64,000 nt of DNA. Source: Phylloscopus collybita (lineage: Eukaryota > Chordata > Aves > Passeriformes > Phylloscopidae). Positions 32,001-62,035 of the stretch are shown here, in pieces. Location: positions 3,956,501 to 4,020,500 of the forward strand of contig JAJNNQ010000005.1 of the NCBI GenBank assembly GCA_027886175.1. Reading direction: 5' to 3'. Below the pieces are notes generated by a model. It ran no database searches and was not told the DNA's origin. It saw only the letters and a list, made by a program, of their open reading frames with translations. A program made the translations under genes and the position numbers. Every line of letters begins with the position of its first letter. Positions within the stretch are counted from its first letter, which is position 1.

Positions 32001-35000
32001 GGGAGCTCTGCATAACATTTCTGGAAAGAGAAGTGTCCTGTACCCCTGTAACAGTGTTGTAGAAATCATTGTTGTCCCTGGTGTGATGTAAGCGAAGAAG
32101 TAGGAAATGTCTGGACATGCCTGAAGGACAATCCCTGAGCTCCACCATGGCTGACACACCACAGGGAAGCAGGACAGGTGAGAGCAGTCAGCCAAAGCAA
32201 TTTTGCTGTCACAGATAATTCAGGCAAGGAAAAGTTTTCAGGCTTTGCAATCAAGGAGATGGAAAGGTCAGTCTGGAGCAAAAAGGGATCTCAGAGGTTT
32301 GAGTTGGATCTGGCACAAAAAGATTAAAGGTCCTCCTTCCCAGCTTCCTGTAATTCCCAGAAAGCTCTCTGGATGACACTCATTATTTGTGTTATCTTTG
32401 CACCTAGTGGAGTGAGTCAGGGACCAGGGTGCTACACAAGCAAAACAAAGAGTTGTCCTTTTGCCAAGGAAACTTAAAATCCAACAGTACAGTGGGAGAG
32501 AGAGCTGATATAAACCCTAGAGAAGGGGGAGAATGAGCAAACCACGAGGTTGCAGCCTTGGGAATGGCATCGGCATAACGGTGGCTATCAGTCATCCCTG
32601 GAAGGGGAGGAGGGAGTGTCAGGAGCTAATGAGGCAGGTTTGTGGGTGTTTACAAGGATCATGATAATACTTTGTGGCAATGACAGAACAGAAAATGACA
32701 CATTAGGGTAATGTTTGGGCACTGGGTAATGTGAAAACAGCGTGAGAAGATTAAAATCTGCAAAATTTACAGTACTACCCAAAATAACTGTGCTCTGCAC
32801 AGGAGGCATGCATGCCCTCTGTAACCAGGGCACAGGTACGGTACTTGCCAGTGAGATGAAGGCAGATTTAAACAATGCTGGAAAACCTCCACCCTGCCTC
32901 TTGCTTGCAGAGGATCCAGATGTCAGGTTGGGAATGGGGCACTGGGCACTGCCATCAGGCTGGGAAGGGCAGCAAGACACTAATGAAGGCTTTTGGATGG
33001 GGTTTTGTTCTCATAATTATTAGCACAGCAATGCAAAACGTACAGATGACACCGGAGTGGATGGGACTATTAATGTCACTGCTGAATGCTGATTTCTTGG
33101 ATGGCAGTGGAGGATCTGCAGGGGAACAGTGACAGAGCTGCATCTCTGTGACAGAGGGGTATCTGACAGCTAGCGATCACATTTTTCAAGGGCTTATTCC
33201 TGGCTGTTTAATACTTCATATGCTCTCTTGGGAAGGGAGGAGGGAAGAACGGAGGAGTATATTTGGCACAGCAGGGAAGTGGACTCGGGTCTTTTCCATC
33301 CCTTAGTGCTGTGCTGTTGCAGGGGGAGAGAAAGCCTCCTTCCACAGCAGTACTAATCCTCCTCCACAGCAAGATGAACGTTTTGAACTTGAACAACTCC
33401 TCTCATTTTTTCCCCATGTGATTGTGAGTCAGGCTGAGCTTCTCTATTCTTCTCCATAATTGAGTAGGAGATTATTTTGACTGGAAATAACCAGACACAG
33501 GTATCATGGCTGTGAAAGCCTCCATGCATGCCACTTGCGAAAAGTTCTGTAGCCTTCTGCAAAGGGACCTGGTCTTTAAAGGCTTTGCTCAATGGAGAGG
33601 GAAGAAAAGCAGAGGGGAAGAATAGCTCCTTCCTGCTCACTTCTATCACTGTCTCTGCGAAGCTTAACCTGCTGAATCGTTGGTGACACACTGTTCTTCA
33701 GAAGCAGCTCCTTTGTGGAAGACCTCCCCTGTGACACAGGGAATAGCTGCTGTGAGACAGGAAATAGCCATGACATGATGGCTTTCTGCAGGAGCTCGTA
33801 GCTGCTATCCAGTCCCATGGGCATGCTGAGATAGTTATGCAAAGCCATTCCTTTAAAACCTCCCCAGGCAGAGATTTTCCTGTCCTTCTCTTCCTGTATC
33901 CATAGTTGTCTTCCATGGGATGCAGGCCAGCTGCTTGGGTCGCCTTCCCACCCCTCTGTCCCAGAGGCAGTGAGTGATGGAGGAGTGCAGGGCAAGTGAG
34001 AAGTGGATGCAACGTGAGGCTGTGTCAGGGCACGTGGCTTCCTCTGCTGCCATGGCAGGGGATGCTGCCAGATGCTGGTTCTGCCTCTTGGTGGGTACCA
34101 GGGAGCGGGGTGCAGCCTTGTGGCAGGGCTGAGTTCTAGCTACACACACTCCTAGCAGCAAAGCCAGACCCTAAGGAGCATTTCACAAGATCAGGCTTTC
34201 TCCAGTTTATACATAAGGGGGATTGCTTCAGGCTATTGAACCAGCCTGCTGCAGACTAGCCAAGCCCAAAAGTTTTATCTGTGCTGTAGCAAACTCAAGC
34301 CGCTGCTGTTCTGCTTGTGCATCTAATGTCTCAGCTGCTTGCTGAAGAGCTAATGAGCTTTTGAGGATACATAGGTGCTATAAACTCCTTAGGCCAGAGA
34401 TAAGCAGCTTATTGCCTTTAGGAGCACTGCCAGCCCTTGGCTCTGCTGCTGCAGTGCTTCTCAGGCCCAAGTTCTTCGTTAGCAGGAAGGGCTGTAAAGT
34501 CTTGAAATAAGTGTGTTGCTGATTACATGTGCACATGTACATGCAGCAGCCATCTCCACAGGGTGAGGTAAAACCAGGCAGTGGGACAAGCAGGAAACAC
34601 CAGGCTTTACACAACTGTTGTCACATCTCCCTGTGTGTGACTTCAGCCCTCACAAGGCACATTCCCTGCTCTGAGGCTGTGCTGTCTCGTCTGTACCATT
34701 TGAATCCACCACCCTCATCACAGCAAAATGGCCTTTGGCATCCAACAGGAAATTCACCGTGGACAGTGTGGGCAGCTTAGAACAAAAGGTGGCTATGTTG
34801 GTCATGAGCCAGATTATTTCCATTGCTATCCTCTCTTTGCTTTTGGATAGACCTACTGTGAATGTCTAGAAAATTCACTGGATAAAAAAAAAAGGAGGTA
34901 ATGCACAACTGAAAGTTCACTTGCAAAGCCACTGTGAAGCCAAGTTTTTATTTTCTTCATATGAATTCAGCTCTTGCTGTTCTCCACTTGTTGTCTGCAG

Positions 35001-38000
35001 TGTCTACCATCAAAAGCAATCCCATTGCAACTGGCCAACAGGCTGAGGTTGCTACTCCTACTAAATGCTAGAGAGAGCCTTCAAATTTGCTTGGCTAGTC
35101 AAAGCATCTCCATCCTTACTGTGTATTTTAATTTTTTCCTCCTCTTTTACCCAGGTATAAAGTAGCCAAACAGCTCTCTTTCAAGGCATAACTAGGAGCA
35201 AAATTTGGTATGCAACTCCCAAATTTTTATTCAGTTGCTCTCTCATTGGAGCAGTTTTGGAATTAATCTAGTCATCAGGGAGAGTAATTGGAGGTGCTGG
35301 AAGTACCTTCTGATACCATCTTTTAATTTGAGTAGATAAAATCTGAAATCTGATTTCTTTCCTGCTCCATTGTCCTTATATGTTGCCTTTCCTGCTGGTT
35401 TACACTGTGCACAGCTTAGATGAAGCCAGAATTGCTCCCTTATTTTGGCACTCTGTGCACATGGATATCCTCTCCTTGCCTATGGCCCCTTCCCCCCACA
35501 GCTGGTGGAAATGAAAGGATGAGCAATATAAAACCTTTGGTGTGACTAAAACTGTGAGATTTAACTGTACCAGAGAGTCCATGAACACTGCCTGAATGCT
35601 AAATTCACAGTTAAATGGGTGTTGTCTGTTGAGATAACGCCCTTGCTGGGGTGTTGGAGTGGGATCATGATATGGCAGTGCTCCTGTGACCCCGTGAGGT
35701 CAGCTCAAGGCTCTCCACCACTGCTGCTGGAGCAGCACAGACAGCTCAGTGCCACGCCTGGAATTCAAATCCAGCCCTCACCAGATTCATGCTCACGGGT
35801 GGAAAGTCCCTAACTGACCCTTCTGTATTTAAATTGCTTCTTCAGCAAAGGTGTTCCCTTGTCATTTAACTTTGAACTGTAGGAAAAGCACCCGAAAAGG
35901 TTTTGCAGTTTTAAAGTGTTGGTGGGTCTCAACCAACTTTGTGGGCTAAGTAAAGCATGAGGAACATTCTTCACCAGACTATCCTATCAACTGAGCTTTT
36001 AAGACAGACTGATGAAAAAGAAATTATTCTTTTAATAGCACTTTCTCTCTGGTAAAAGGTCTTGCTAACTTGTTGAAGCAGAGCTTGGAATAACAGATGA
36101 AAACTGTCAGAAAACCTGTGATGTACTTTGGATCTGAGTAAAAATTGTGACCAAAATCTGAGCCTGCCCAAACCCTGAGTTATATGCCAAAATGCCCCAG
36201 GATTCCTTGGATCATCATGCAAGTTGATAAGGGTAAGAGCTTATTTGTTTAGGGTTGGGTTTATTCTTAGGCATCCCTATTGTGCAAAAGAGTTTTTCTT
36301 TGGAAGGGCTGGGTCGTTTCATTTTTTATTTATTTGGCCTTTTGCCTTTGCATTTTATCTAACAAAGTTCACTTCAGTGATGCAGGACTGATCAGGGAAA
36401 AACCTCCCAGAGCTGTGTTGAACCTGAAGTCTCCATACCTGAGAGAAGCAGGGCCTGGGCTTTTGGGAAGATCCAGCAGGATTCCACATTTTTTGAGATC
36501 TTGGAAAAAGTTTTTTGGGGTTAGACAAAAACAAAGCTATGGGGAAAAAGAAGGACACTGGTCATATGCAGGGCACAAAAGCCTTGTAGAAAGCCTCTGG
36601 ATGCCACTGGCCTGTCAATTGATTTACCTTTGCAACAAGGACGTGATGACTGGGAGGATCACAGAGAGCTGTATGAATTCTATCCCTGCAACATGTGAGC
36701 TCAGCCTGGGAAACCAACCTCAACTGCCAAGTTCTGTAGGGCCATTTCCAGCTCTTCTCCTCGAAGCAGAGGCTCTGCTACCAATGAATAAAGTGGGAAT
36801 TTTGACACTGATTTCAAAGGAAGCTAAATTGAGCTCCATGAAAAGGGAGCACTAGCACGCAATGCTGCTCTTCGTTTTTTCTTATTAATGTGACTAATTA
36901 AATGTTTGTATTTTTTAAGCACTAACAGTTTTTTTGATGGTCGTTTAGAGACTTTGAGAAAGTCAATAATTTTGATGAAATAGGACTGTAGACTCCAGAA
37001 CAAAGTCCACATGGAATCCGTGATGTTGCTAGGATACAGCTATTAGTATTTTCAGTGGCTGGGTTATTTTTTGGTGTGGGTTTGTTTTTTTTTTAATAGA
37101 GTTGGCCTAACCTCTCTTACAATCTGTGGAAGAACACGTGACTGCCTGATCCCATTTACACGATGCTCCCTCGGTTTACCTTGATGAAGCCAAACTTGAC
37201 CCTTTAATTTCTGTCACTTTTATGTGTGAAGAAGAAACACAAAGAGCAATTTTGACCCAAATCTTGTTGGGTTTTTTTTTTTTAATGGATGTGCAGGATT
37301 TTCTCCCTGTGGGTGTTCCATTGCTGAAGTCAGTCTCCCTCTAGTGGTTTATTTCCAGAGGGGGCCTTTGCTTTGCTGGCTTGGACATGTATTAATTGTG
37401 TTGGTGTGATGCTGAAAGTGGAATGTCCCCTAGGAGATGAACCACAGAGCAGGGAGCTCATATAAAAATATTATGTCCTGTAATTTTTATCTGTTAGAAT
37501 ATACTTATTTTTTACAGCAACCATAGCAGTGAGAGGTTTCCATCCCAGACTCACTCTGCAGTCCAGGCCAACACGGTTTGTGCAGTGTGTAGGATGTGAC
37601 TCTTGCACATTATTTCCTTCAGCTGTATGCTGGGAAGCCTGTAAAAAAAAGATCAGAATTTAAGCTCATGCTCCACATCAAAGCCAGTGCCAGATGTGGT
37701 GCCAATAACGTTATGACACAGAATAGCATTGAGGATGGTGCTATTTTGGGATTCTCATGTTTGGGGAAGCAATATCTAAGTGAAACACAGCAGATATTTT
37801 ACTGGAAAATCAGGAAAAGCAAGATGTTTGGAGTTTGTTTCCAACATACAACTTTGAGATCTTGTATTTATGTCAGGTTTCTTGTATTTATGCTCCTGAC
37901 CTCAACTTTTCTGGGCACCTCTTTAGCACCTCAGAGAGCCCCAGTGCTTTCCAAGTGTGGGGAACAGGGAAGGATGAAAGCAGAAGCCCAGTATCCAAAG

Positions 38001-41000
38001 CTAAGTAAGAAATTCCAGTCTCTTAATATGTGATGCAGGGACTGGATGCTGGGTTAATCCAGTTCAGCTCCCCAAAGATGGCTAGGTAAAGAAATAAAGA
38101 TCTAATCTAAAACATGATGAAGTCAATCTATGCCCTTATTTAACTGTAAAGGGTTTTGGATGAGGCTCAGCCTTCCTTCACAAGTGGTGGTAACCAGAGA
38201 GAGCTGTGATTCTGGAATGCATCAAGGATCCTGGAAAGACTGATGTCTTTCCAACTTGTACACTAACTTGAGGTAAGGTTCTGCCTTCTTCATGCTCATA
38301 TCTGGCAGAATTCCATCCTGTGATTTGCTTTTAATAAAAAAGAGCTATTGGACCCATTTTTTTTTTCCTTTATTAACTGTAATTAGAAAGCCTGTTAAAA
38401 TCTAGGATCACCTGCCCCAGAAGTTAGCAAGCTCCTGTTCCATTTCCACAGGAGGTCATGAGATGCCATCTCTTTCCCATGAAGCATTTTACAGAATGTT
38501 CAGTTATGTAACAACTTTAAGGGCAAGGTTTTTACTTTTGTTTGTCTTTTACTTAATGCTCAGCAGCTATTGGGAAATCAGGAGTCTTGGTCCCTTGGGA
38601 GATGTTAAACCACCTTCCTTTGGATGCTGCTTCATAAAGTCTGCACAGTGGTTTCCATGAGAGTGATTTTGGAGCCAACTTTGGATTTAATTTTTATTTT
38701 CACTCTTCAGGATAAAGTTTCTATACAGTGTCCTGGCCAAAGCTGACTTGATTTTAGCTTGTAACTTGAGCAAGAACTATTCAATTTATTTTTAGTTATA
38801 TTAAAAAAAAAAAAAAGGCATTTTCTCCTAGAATGTGGACAAAGTTCCTTGTTTGATTTGGGCAGGTTCATGTATTTGAAAGAAGACTTCTCTGGGAGCT
38901 TGCAGGCACCAGCTGCTTGAGGAGCCTGTCCTGTGGAGCAGGTACTGTATGGAAAACCTTCTGTCCCAGGCAGGACTGGACACAAGCCTGTCAGAAAACC
39001 AGGGGCAGTGAGCCAGGTTGTTTTTAAGAAAACAAAGTTATGCAATATCATTTAGTTCTGACATGTTCCCAATATGCAGCAAATGAAGAACTCACTAAAT
39101 ACAGTATATCTCTGGCCATATCATTTGAATAAAACTTGTTTCCATGACAACCTCTGCTTAACAGCTTGGCTGATATGAAATCATTCCTAGATGAGGGAGC
39201 TTTTGCCAAAAGCATTGGGATTCAACACTTTAGTATTGTGTTTTAGGGTTTAAAAAACATTTATTTAAGCCTCTGGAAGCAAATATCAGCTAAAATCCCT
39301 TCATCCTCACCTCTGCTTCAGCTCTCGGTTGATCAGTTTATCTTCCTGGGAACCTCTCAGAAGCAGCTCCTGTGTTACTTAATATGCTTCTGAAGTCCCA
39401 GGCAGTGTTTCAAGAGCAAGTGATCGTGACACCAGCATTTGGTAGAGAAATTACATTTCATGGCTGTTGGCTCAGGCTGGGAGGCAGCAGCGGCAGCAGC
39501 TGGGCACAGCAGCCCAGGCTTGTGCTCCAGCCATGCCTCAAGTCCAGGAAGGTTTATGTTCCAACCAGCTCTGCCTCAGAGTGAAAAAGAGGATATTCAG
39601 CTGGAGAGAGGTCTAGCTAAGGTTTCACACCGTTCATTTTCTGTCAGCAGCACGGAACAAACCCAGGTTATCTCTCAGATATTTTTTTTAAGGTGTGGTA
39701 CCTGTCGCCTCAGACTGCTGTGGAACACTTTAAGGGTGGAAATGCACTGTGACTGCTCATATGGTGCTTGTTCCCTTGCTCCCTTCCAGGTGCTACACTA
39801 TTAGAATATAGCTAAAATAAGCCTAATGCTTGCCTAATATTTCTTATGTACGCAGGCATTGCAGTTGCCACAGTGATGCTGCATAACTGTCAGCAGGGGA
39901 AAGGAAGGTCCTAATGGTTTTAAAAGGCATTCTGCCCCCTCAACGCACCATTGTATTGTGGCAGGGGGATTTCCTGCACCAGCTGGGAGCAAGGACTACA
40001 GCAAAATCTACTGGAACAGGCAAATACTGTTTCAAACACATGTAATGTACCCATTGCTGTCAAGATTTTGGGATCAGCAAGGATTATAAGGGTAGGGATT
40101 TAAATCTCAAATAAAACCACGGAAAGAGGTATGAAGTATTTATTGTTTCTCCTGACTGTAGTGTGCCTTCTTCAGCTCTAATTCGCCCCAGCATGGGGCA
40201 ACTTGGGCCTTTCTATGGCAAAAAGGTTCAGGTGCCTTAAGCTGGGTACAAACAAGCAGTGCTAGGAGCACATAATATGGGGCAGAGCTGTATTTCCTGC
40301 TCCAGTTTGTTGGGTTTTTTCTTTTCCTTCCCAGTTGTTACCTGGGAAAATTTCAGCTGTTAGCCATGGGAAATGAGCTGAGCTAATCTACCAGCTGACT
40401 CCTGCTCTCCACCCCACAGTCCTGCTTCGTAAGGCCTTCACAGAAAATTAGCAGCTTACCTGGAGAGCCCTGCAAGGGACAGGGAGATGTAGCTGGGAGG
40501 AGGTGTGAGGAATGGAGCCATAAGCCCCTTCTGTGGTGGTGAGCTTTAAGCAACTCATCTCTGCACCATCTTGTAGCACAGGGCTGCACAGTTTGCTTCT
40601 GGTAAAGTTGCTTGAGAAGGTACAAGAGCACAGGAGGCATCACCAGGGTTTCCTTAAGAAACCTTCCAAATATGTAGCAAGCACTGATAAAATACATTTT
40701 TAATTCAAGTCCTATAAATACCTCTCTGAAAGTGATAATAACTTCCTGGGATTTTTAATCTCTGAAATGATTTCATTCAAGGTGTGCTGGCAGCATGAGG
40801 TAGCTGAGCAGAATCAGGATGCTGTGCTCGTGATCATTTTTCCTTGTGAGCTTCATCTCAGGAGACTCTTCTTTCCCTCTGTGTCACGACTTCTTAGAAG
40901 TCTCTGTAGGCAAAGGATGCGTTAATTTGATGCATCCTGTGATTGCCCTTCCTCCACAACCAAATTAATTTACTGTTAGTTGAGATTCCCACAATGTTCC

Positions 41001-42265
41001 TTGTGCCACTCTGAAGGCTGGTATTTACCGATGTAAATAAGGAATAAATGGAGGCTTTACATATCTCATTTGGAATAATGATACAGGCTGTGCCTCCTGG
41101 CTCTCACTCCGTGTCTCAGAGGTGTGGGGGTTTCATTTCTATAGCGTTCTTTGCAGCCCAGGTTGTTTATAACAGAATGATTTGTTTTCAGCATGAGCTG
41201 TAATGCTTTAACTGATGAGCAGCTCCCTCTTAATGGAATCTGGAGGTTTTCACTGAAGCGTGTGGTTCCATCAGAGGCAGGTGCTGGATTTAAAGTTAGT
41301 TTTTGTAACACAGTCTGGTGGGGTTGGCCTTATTTCCAGAGTGATGTTGCTGCATATCCAAAATTTAATACCATGTTGGCAACCTCAGCAGAGGACACCA
41401 AAAATGTGTAAGGCGTGGAGAGTGTCATTGGCAGTCACAGAGCAAGATGTGGCCCTTTTGGGTCATAAGAAATTAGCACTCTCCTCCTCTCCTCCTGTCT
41501 TCTCCAGCACTCCTGAGAAAATCTGTGCCTAGATACAGCCATTTATTGTAGGGTTTTTTTCAGAATTAACATTTTTGGTGGGCTCATCATTAAAATAGAG
41601 AAAAAAATGCTCAGAGTGGGCATACCAATGAATTTTTAGATTCCAGGCTCTCCCAAATGGTCATTATCTTGCCTTCTATTTAAAGAGGAATAAATTAAAT
41701 TGTAAGAGATGGTGCAACTGGTTTTGCAGATCTTATTTAATTTGGACTAGCAGTTTGCATTTTCCATCTGTACAACATAATCATTAACTTTTTGTGTTTC
41801 TTCATTGTCACTGTGCAGGCTGCATTTTATGGGTGAACTCTGCCCCTTCTTACTGTTAGACTTTTATTTCTTTAAAGGAGTGTGTCTTTATTGGTTTTTC
41901 TTTTAGGATGAAATACATATAAAATTATTCATCCTACTAAATGTGCTTGCAAAGAAACCTATGTGATTCATGGTCTTTGATCCTGTTATCACTTATGTGG
42001 GTGTTTAACTTTACTACTGTGCACAGTCCCAACGGGAAGAACATTAATTTAAAAAGTACGATTCTAAAAATAATGTGATGGGTTTTGCACATGTCCACGT
42101 TCGATTGTGAGGAACATCTCCCTGTAAAACCAGGCCTGTAAATCAAATGGGCTGTAGAGAAGATGGGAAAACAGAAAAATTTATTATCCCCTAAGTCTGG
42201 AAAGGTTTGATGTTGCACATCCATGGTCAGTCCGCCCAGCAGCCATTTCTTCATTGTGTGAATGT
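29060..42265. other. Intergenic region between GPR27 and EIF4E3
   Basis: No protein-coding exon is recognised. In human, alternative 5' non-coding exons of EIF4E3 can lie beyond GPR27, so unrecognised 5' UTR exons are possible here. A 191-codon open frame at 36280-36855 (+) resembles nothing known. A CTCF-like motif is at 37334-37347. No interspersed repeat was recognised by eye. Confidence 0.5.
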
Positions 42266-42269
42266 AGAA

Positions 42270-42630
42270 AATGTTTTGTCTTAAAACTTGGGGTTTTGGA
42301 AAGATTTAGTGCTTTGGTCAGCATTGCCAAGGCAAACTGAGCACGAGGGTTATTTTGCTCAGTAAGGCAGCCCCGGAGACACGCTGGGTCTGTGGTGTGA
42401 CCTGTGTATGTGCAGAGAAGGGGCTGCCAGCAGTGTGTGTGAACGGGCAGGGGTTTTGTGTCCCAAAAGTTGGGACTTTTAGAGAGGTTAAGTGTTTTGG
42501 TCAGCACTGCCAGGCCAAACTGAGCACGGAGGTTATTTTGCTCAAAAAGGCAGCCCCAGAGACTTAGCAGGTCTGCGGTGTGACCCGTGTGTGTGCAGGG
42601 AAGGGGCTGCCAGCAGGGTGGTGGCACTGG
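42270..42630. repeat. 183-bp tandem duplication upstream of EIF4E3
   Basis: Two diverged copies of one unit lie in tandem. The landmark GCTTTGGTCAGCA/GTTTTGGTCAGCA is at 42311 and 42494. TTATTTTGCTCA, AAGGCAGCCCC, GGGGCTGCCAGCAG and other blocks recur at the same 183-bp offset. Because 183 is a multiple of three, one - strand frame stays open through both copies. Confidence 0.93.
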
Positions 42631-42966
42631 GTACCCCGTGTGCCCCCACGCCTCTTGGCCGTGGGCTGTTGTAAAGGTCTCAGGAAGAAGATCAGAGATT
42701 CCCCTCAGCCATGCCCTGCAGGAGAGGCAGTAACGGGATGGAGCGAGCTCCTGCGCCCCTTTGGGGAGCCACCCGTGCTCTCCAGTGGTCCCTTGGCCAT
42801 GTCCATCTCCTGTCCCCACCCTGCCCCTCTCCCAGATGTCTGTCCTTCCCATCACCACATCTCTCCGACTCTCCTCCAAGTCCCGCTCGCCCCCTCCCTC
42901 GTCCCTCCTCGCAGCATCCCTTGTCCCCTCCCCGCGGCCCGTCCCGCCCCCCGCCCGCCCGGGGCG

Positions 42967-59363
<16,397 letters not shown>

Positions 59364-61335
59364 TGTGGAAAGCACTGAACGCATTGTATGCCAAGATTAT
59401 TTTTTTCCATATGCCTTAATTCTGATAATAGTTGTTAGTGTTACTTAGAATAAGGATTGATGGGTATCTTCTCAACTAAGATTCAGTGTCGCTTATGCCA
59501 CGATTCAGCTTGGATTAAACTGAGCAGTGCAAGTTCACAGGAACATGACAAATTGCATATTGGAATTTTGCAACCATTGATTTTAAGGGTTAGGTGAATT
59601 TTTGAACTGTCCTTTCATCCCTACATCTGTAGGGATGTATTTATACCAAATGATGTTGAACAGTTAATTTTTATACTCTTTTAAATATTCATTATTTTCA
59701 CCTGGAGATTTGCTTTATTGAACTTGATTAAATGAACCCCCTAGTACTTCAAAATCTTCTAAATTGTTTAAATGGATATCAGACAAGTGCCTACAACTTC
59801 CTATCAAAATTCATTTCTGCTGGCTTTTCAATGGTGACTCCATTCTGGACTCCGGGAAAAAATCCAGTCCGAGTTTTCCTTTTTGCCGACTCCATTCCGG
59901 ACTATAGGAAAAATCCGGTCCAGATTTTCCTTTTTGCTGACTCCATTCTGGAATCTGGGGAAAATCCAGTCCGGGTTTTCCCTCCAACTGACTCCATTCC
60001 AGACTCCAGGAAAAATCTGGTCTGGGTTAAAAGTGCATTCAGATTTATATGACAGCATATATCATATGTTTTATTCTTCATATGTATATTTATCAGTTTA
60101 TATTTCCCACATTTCAGATTTTTAAAAAAACCCTTAATGCTGGAAACTTGACAATTAAGAAGACCAACACCAACAAGGCAAGGACTTCCTATTGCAGCCA
60201 GACCAAAAATATCTTTAGTACTGAGCACAGCAGAAACATCCAGATCTGGCATACCCGGTTACCAAAAATACAGAGTAATGTGCCTTTCTTTTGTAAGGAT
60301 GTTTTTGAGTCTTCCTAATTGTCAGTTTTCCAGAGAACCAAAAGACTTGTGTATATTTCAGAGTATTTCCTGTCACTGAATTTCAGGACCTGTGCTTTGA
60401 TGTGTTTAAGTTGTGCTAAATGTTTTAAATGTTTGGTCAGTGTTTCAGGGTGAAAACAGAATCTGAATACTTGAAAATGTTGGTGTTTTCTCTAGTTACA
60501 GCAAGAGGCACCCACAAAGTATTTCACTGAATTGATATGATGAGTTTCTTTTCATAGTCAATAAAATAAAATACTGTAGATAAATGTAATGATAGTATTG
60601 TCTTAAACTCTGGGTTGTTTTGTTTTGGGTTTTTTGTTTTTTTTTTTTTTTTTTTTTTTGTTTTTTTTTTTTTTTTGTGAGAGGAGAGCAGAGAACTGCT
60701 TGAGTGCTCCTTAAATTGATGCCTGGTTGATTTTGTTTTTTAGTTGCATCTAGAGCTTGAGATTTTTAAGTCATCTGTGTAAGTAAGATAGGCAACTGAA
60801 AGTTTATTTATTTGCAATATTTGGGTTTTTTTGCAAAGTGAACATAAGCAAAAAATGCAATGGCAACTTTATATTAAAACTCTTAAAAGAGAACCCAAAT
60901 GTTTTCCAATATTGATTATTGTAAAGCAGTTTTTTAACACAGTACTCATCTGCCTGCTGTGCTTTTGCAAACCATTCTTTGTCTTGGCAAAATGGAGCTG
61001 AAATGGAAAAAAAAAATATTTGAGTTAACTACCCACTTATTTCATCATGCTAAAGTTTTTCTGCTGTGGAAATATGGTGGCAACTTCCCTGAGTGGTGCA
61101 GAATGTAAACGACAGCGCTCAAGTCCTCCCATGCAGAGATCCTGATAAAAAACTGCTGTTCAAACGTTGTCAAGAAATTGCAGCTGTATGTTATGGGTAT
61201 CAAATGTCATTGCAGGCTGTAAATTAGTAAGCATCCCATGTTCTATTACATTAATTGCAGATATTTCTTCTTAAGGATAGCATTTGTTAATGTATTTATA
61301 GTCCATTTGTTTCAATAAATACCAGTTTTCCTCCA
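59364..61335 (+). other. EIF4E3: Probable EIF4E3 3' UTR
   Basis: AT-rich sequence follows the stop. Poly(A) signals are overlapping AATAAA at 60560-60570, followed by a GT-rich stretch, and AATAAA at 61314-61319, followed by TGTTTTTC. Contents include the 51-bp repeat array at 59836-60029 and T/G simple sequence at 60616-60677. Confidence 0.5.
59836..60029. repeat. 51-bp repeat array A (four units)
   Basis: Units start at 59836, 59888, 59939 and 59990 with GACTCCATTC. Each continues with a GGACTCCGG/A-rich/CCGGTCC segment and TTTTCCTTTTTGC. Unit lengths are 52, 51, 51 and about 40. Each unit can fold as an imperfect hairpin between GGAC-CGG and CCGGTCC around an A-rich loop. The same repeat recurs at 61839-62035. 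Confidence 0.95.
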
Positions 61336-61838
61336 GTGTTTTTCTGAAAAGCCAGACTTGAATGGATTGTAAATCTGCTGGGTTCTTCTCTGCACACGGT
61401 GACTGCCAGCCTCATATTAGTGTTGTCGAAGAGAAGAAAGAAAGAGATCTTGTCCTTTTATGGGTTTTGGCTTGGGTGGGTTTTTTGGTTTTGTGTTTGT
61501 TTGTTTTCTTTTCCCCTACACCAAAAATTCAGATGTATTTATTTAAGAGAATGGACATACGTGGAAATATATATATATATAATATCTGTCTTCTGCCAAT
61601 GTTTTCTAGTTGAATCTTTTAGGAACCCTTAAACCTGAGATATTTAATTTACTGCCTGGATTTCTATGTCCTGCTATCACTGCCTTAGATTGCCCATGGT
61701 GACATTCTCTTCTCATTCAATAGAAGACAACAGTTCTGTTGTTGTTACTATTTTTTATCATAAATTTTGTTCTCTCACAGCATCTTATGTGACGGATCTG
61801 TGTGAGTATTTAACCTCCTTTCTTATTTCCCTTTTACC
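61336..61838. other. Intergenic sequence after EIF4E3
   Basis: No gene is seen. A short AT microsatellite lies at 61568-61581. Confidence 0.6.
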
Positions 61839-62035
61839 GACTCCATTCTGGACTCTGGGAAAAATCCGGTCTGGGTTTTCTTTTTTGCCGACTCCATTCC
61901 AGACTCCGGGAAAAAGCCAGTCCATGTTTTCCTTTTTGCCGACTCCAGTCTGGACTCTGGAAAAAATCCCATCCGGGTTTTCCTTTTTGCCAGCTCCATT
62001 CCGGACTCCAGGAACAATCCAGCCTGGTGCTCTTC
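61839..62035. repeat. 51-bp repeat array B (four units)
   Basis: Units start at 61839, 61890, 61941 and 61992, exactly 51 bp apart, with the same consensus and orientation as the array at 59836. Divergence among units within an array looks similar to that between arrays. Confidence 0.95.

Noticed and set aside
42580..42966. Upstream in-frame extension of EIF4E3 to an ATG at 42580
   Set aside because: The extension runs through the 183-bp duplication and promoter and has no family resemblance. The ATG at 42967 gives the conserved MAL start in a good Kozak context.
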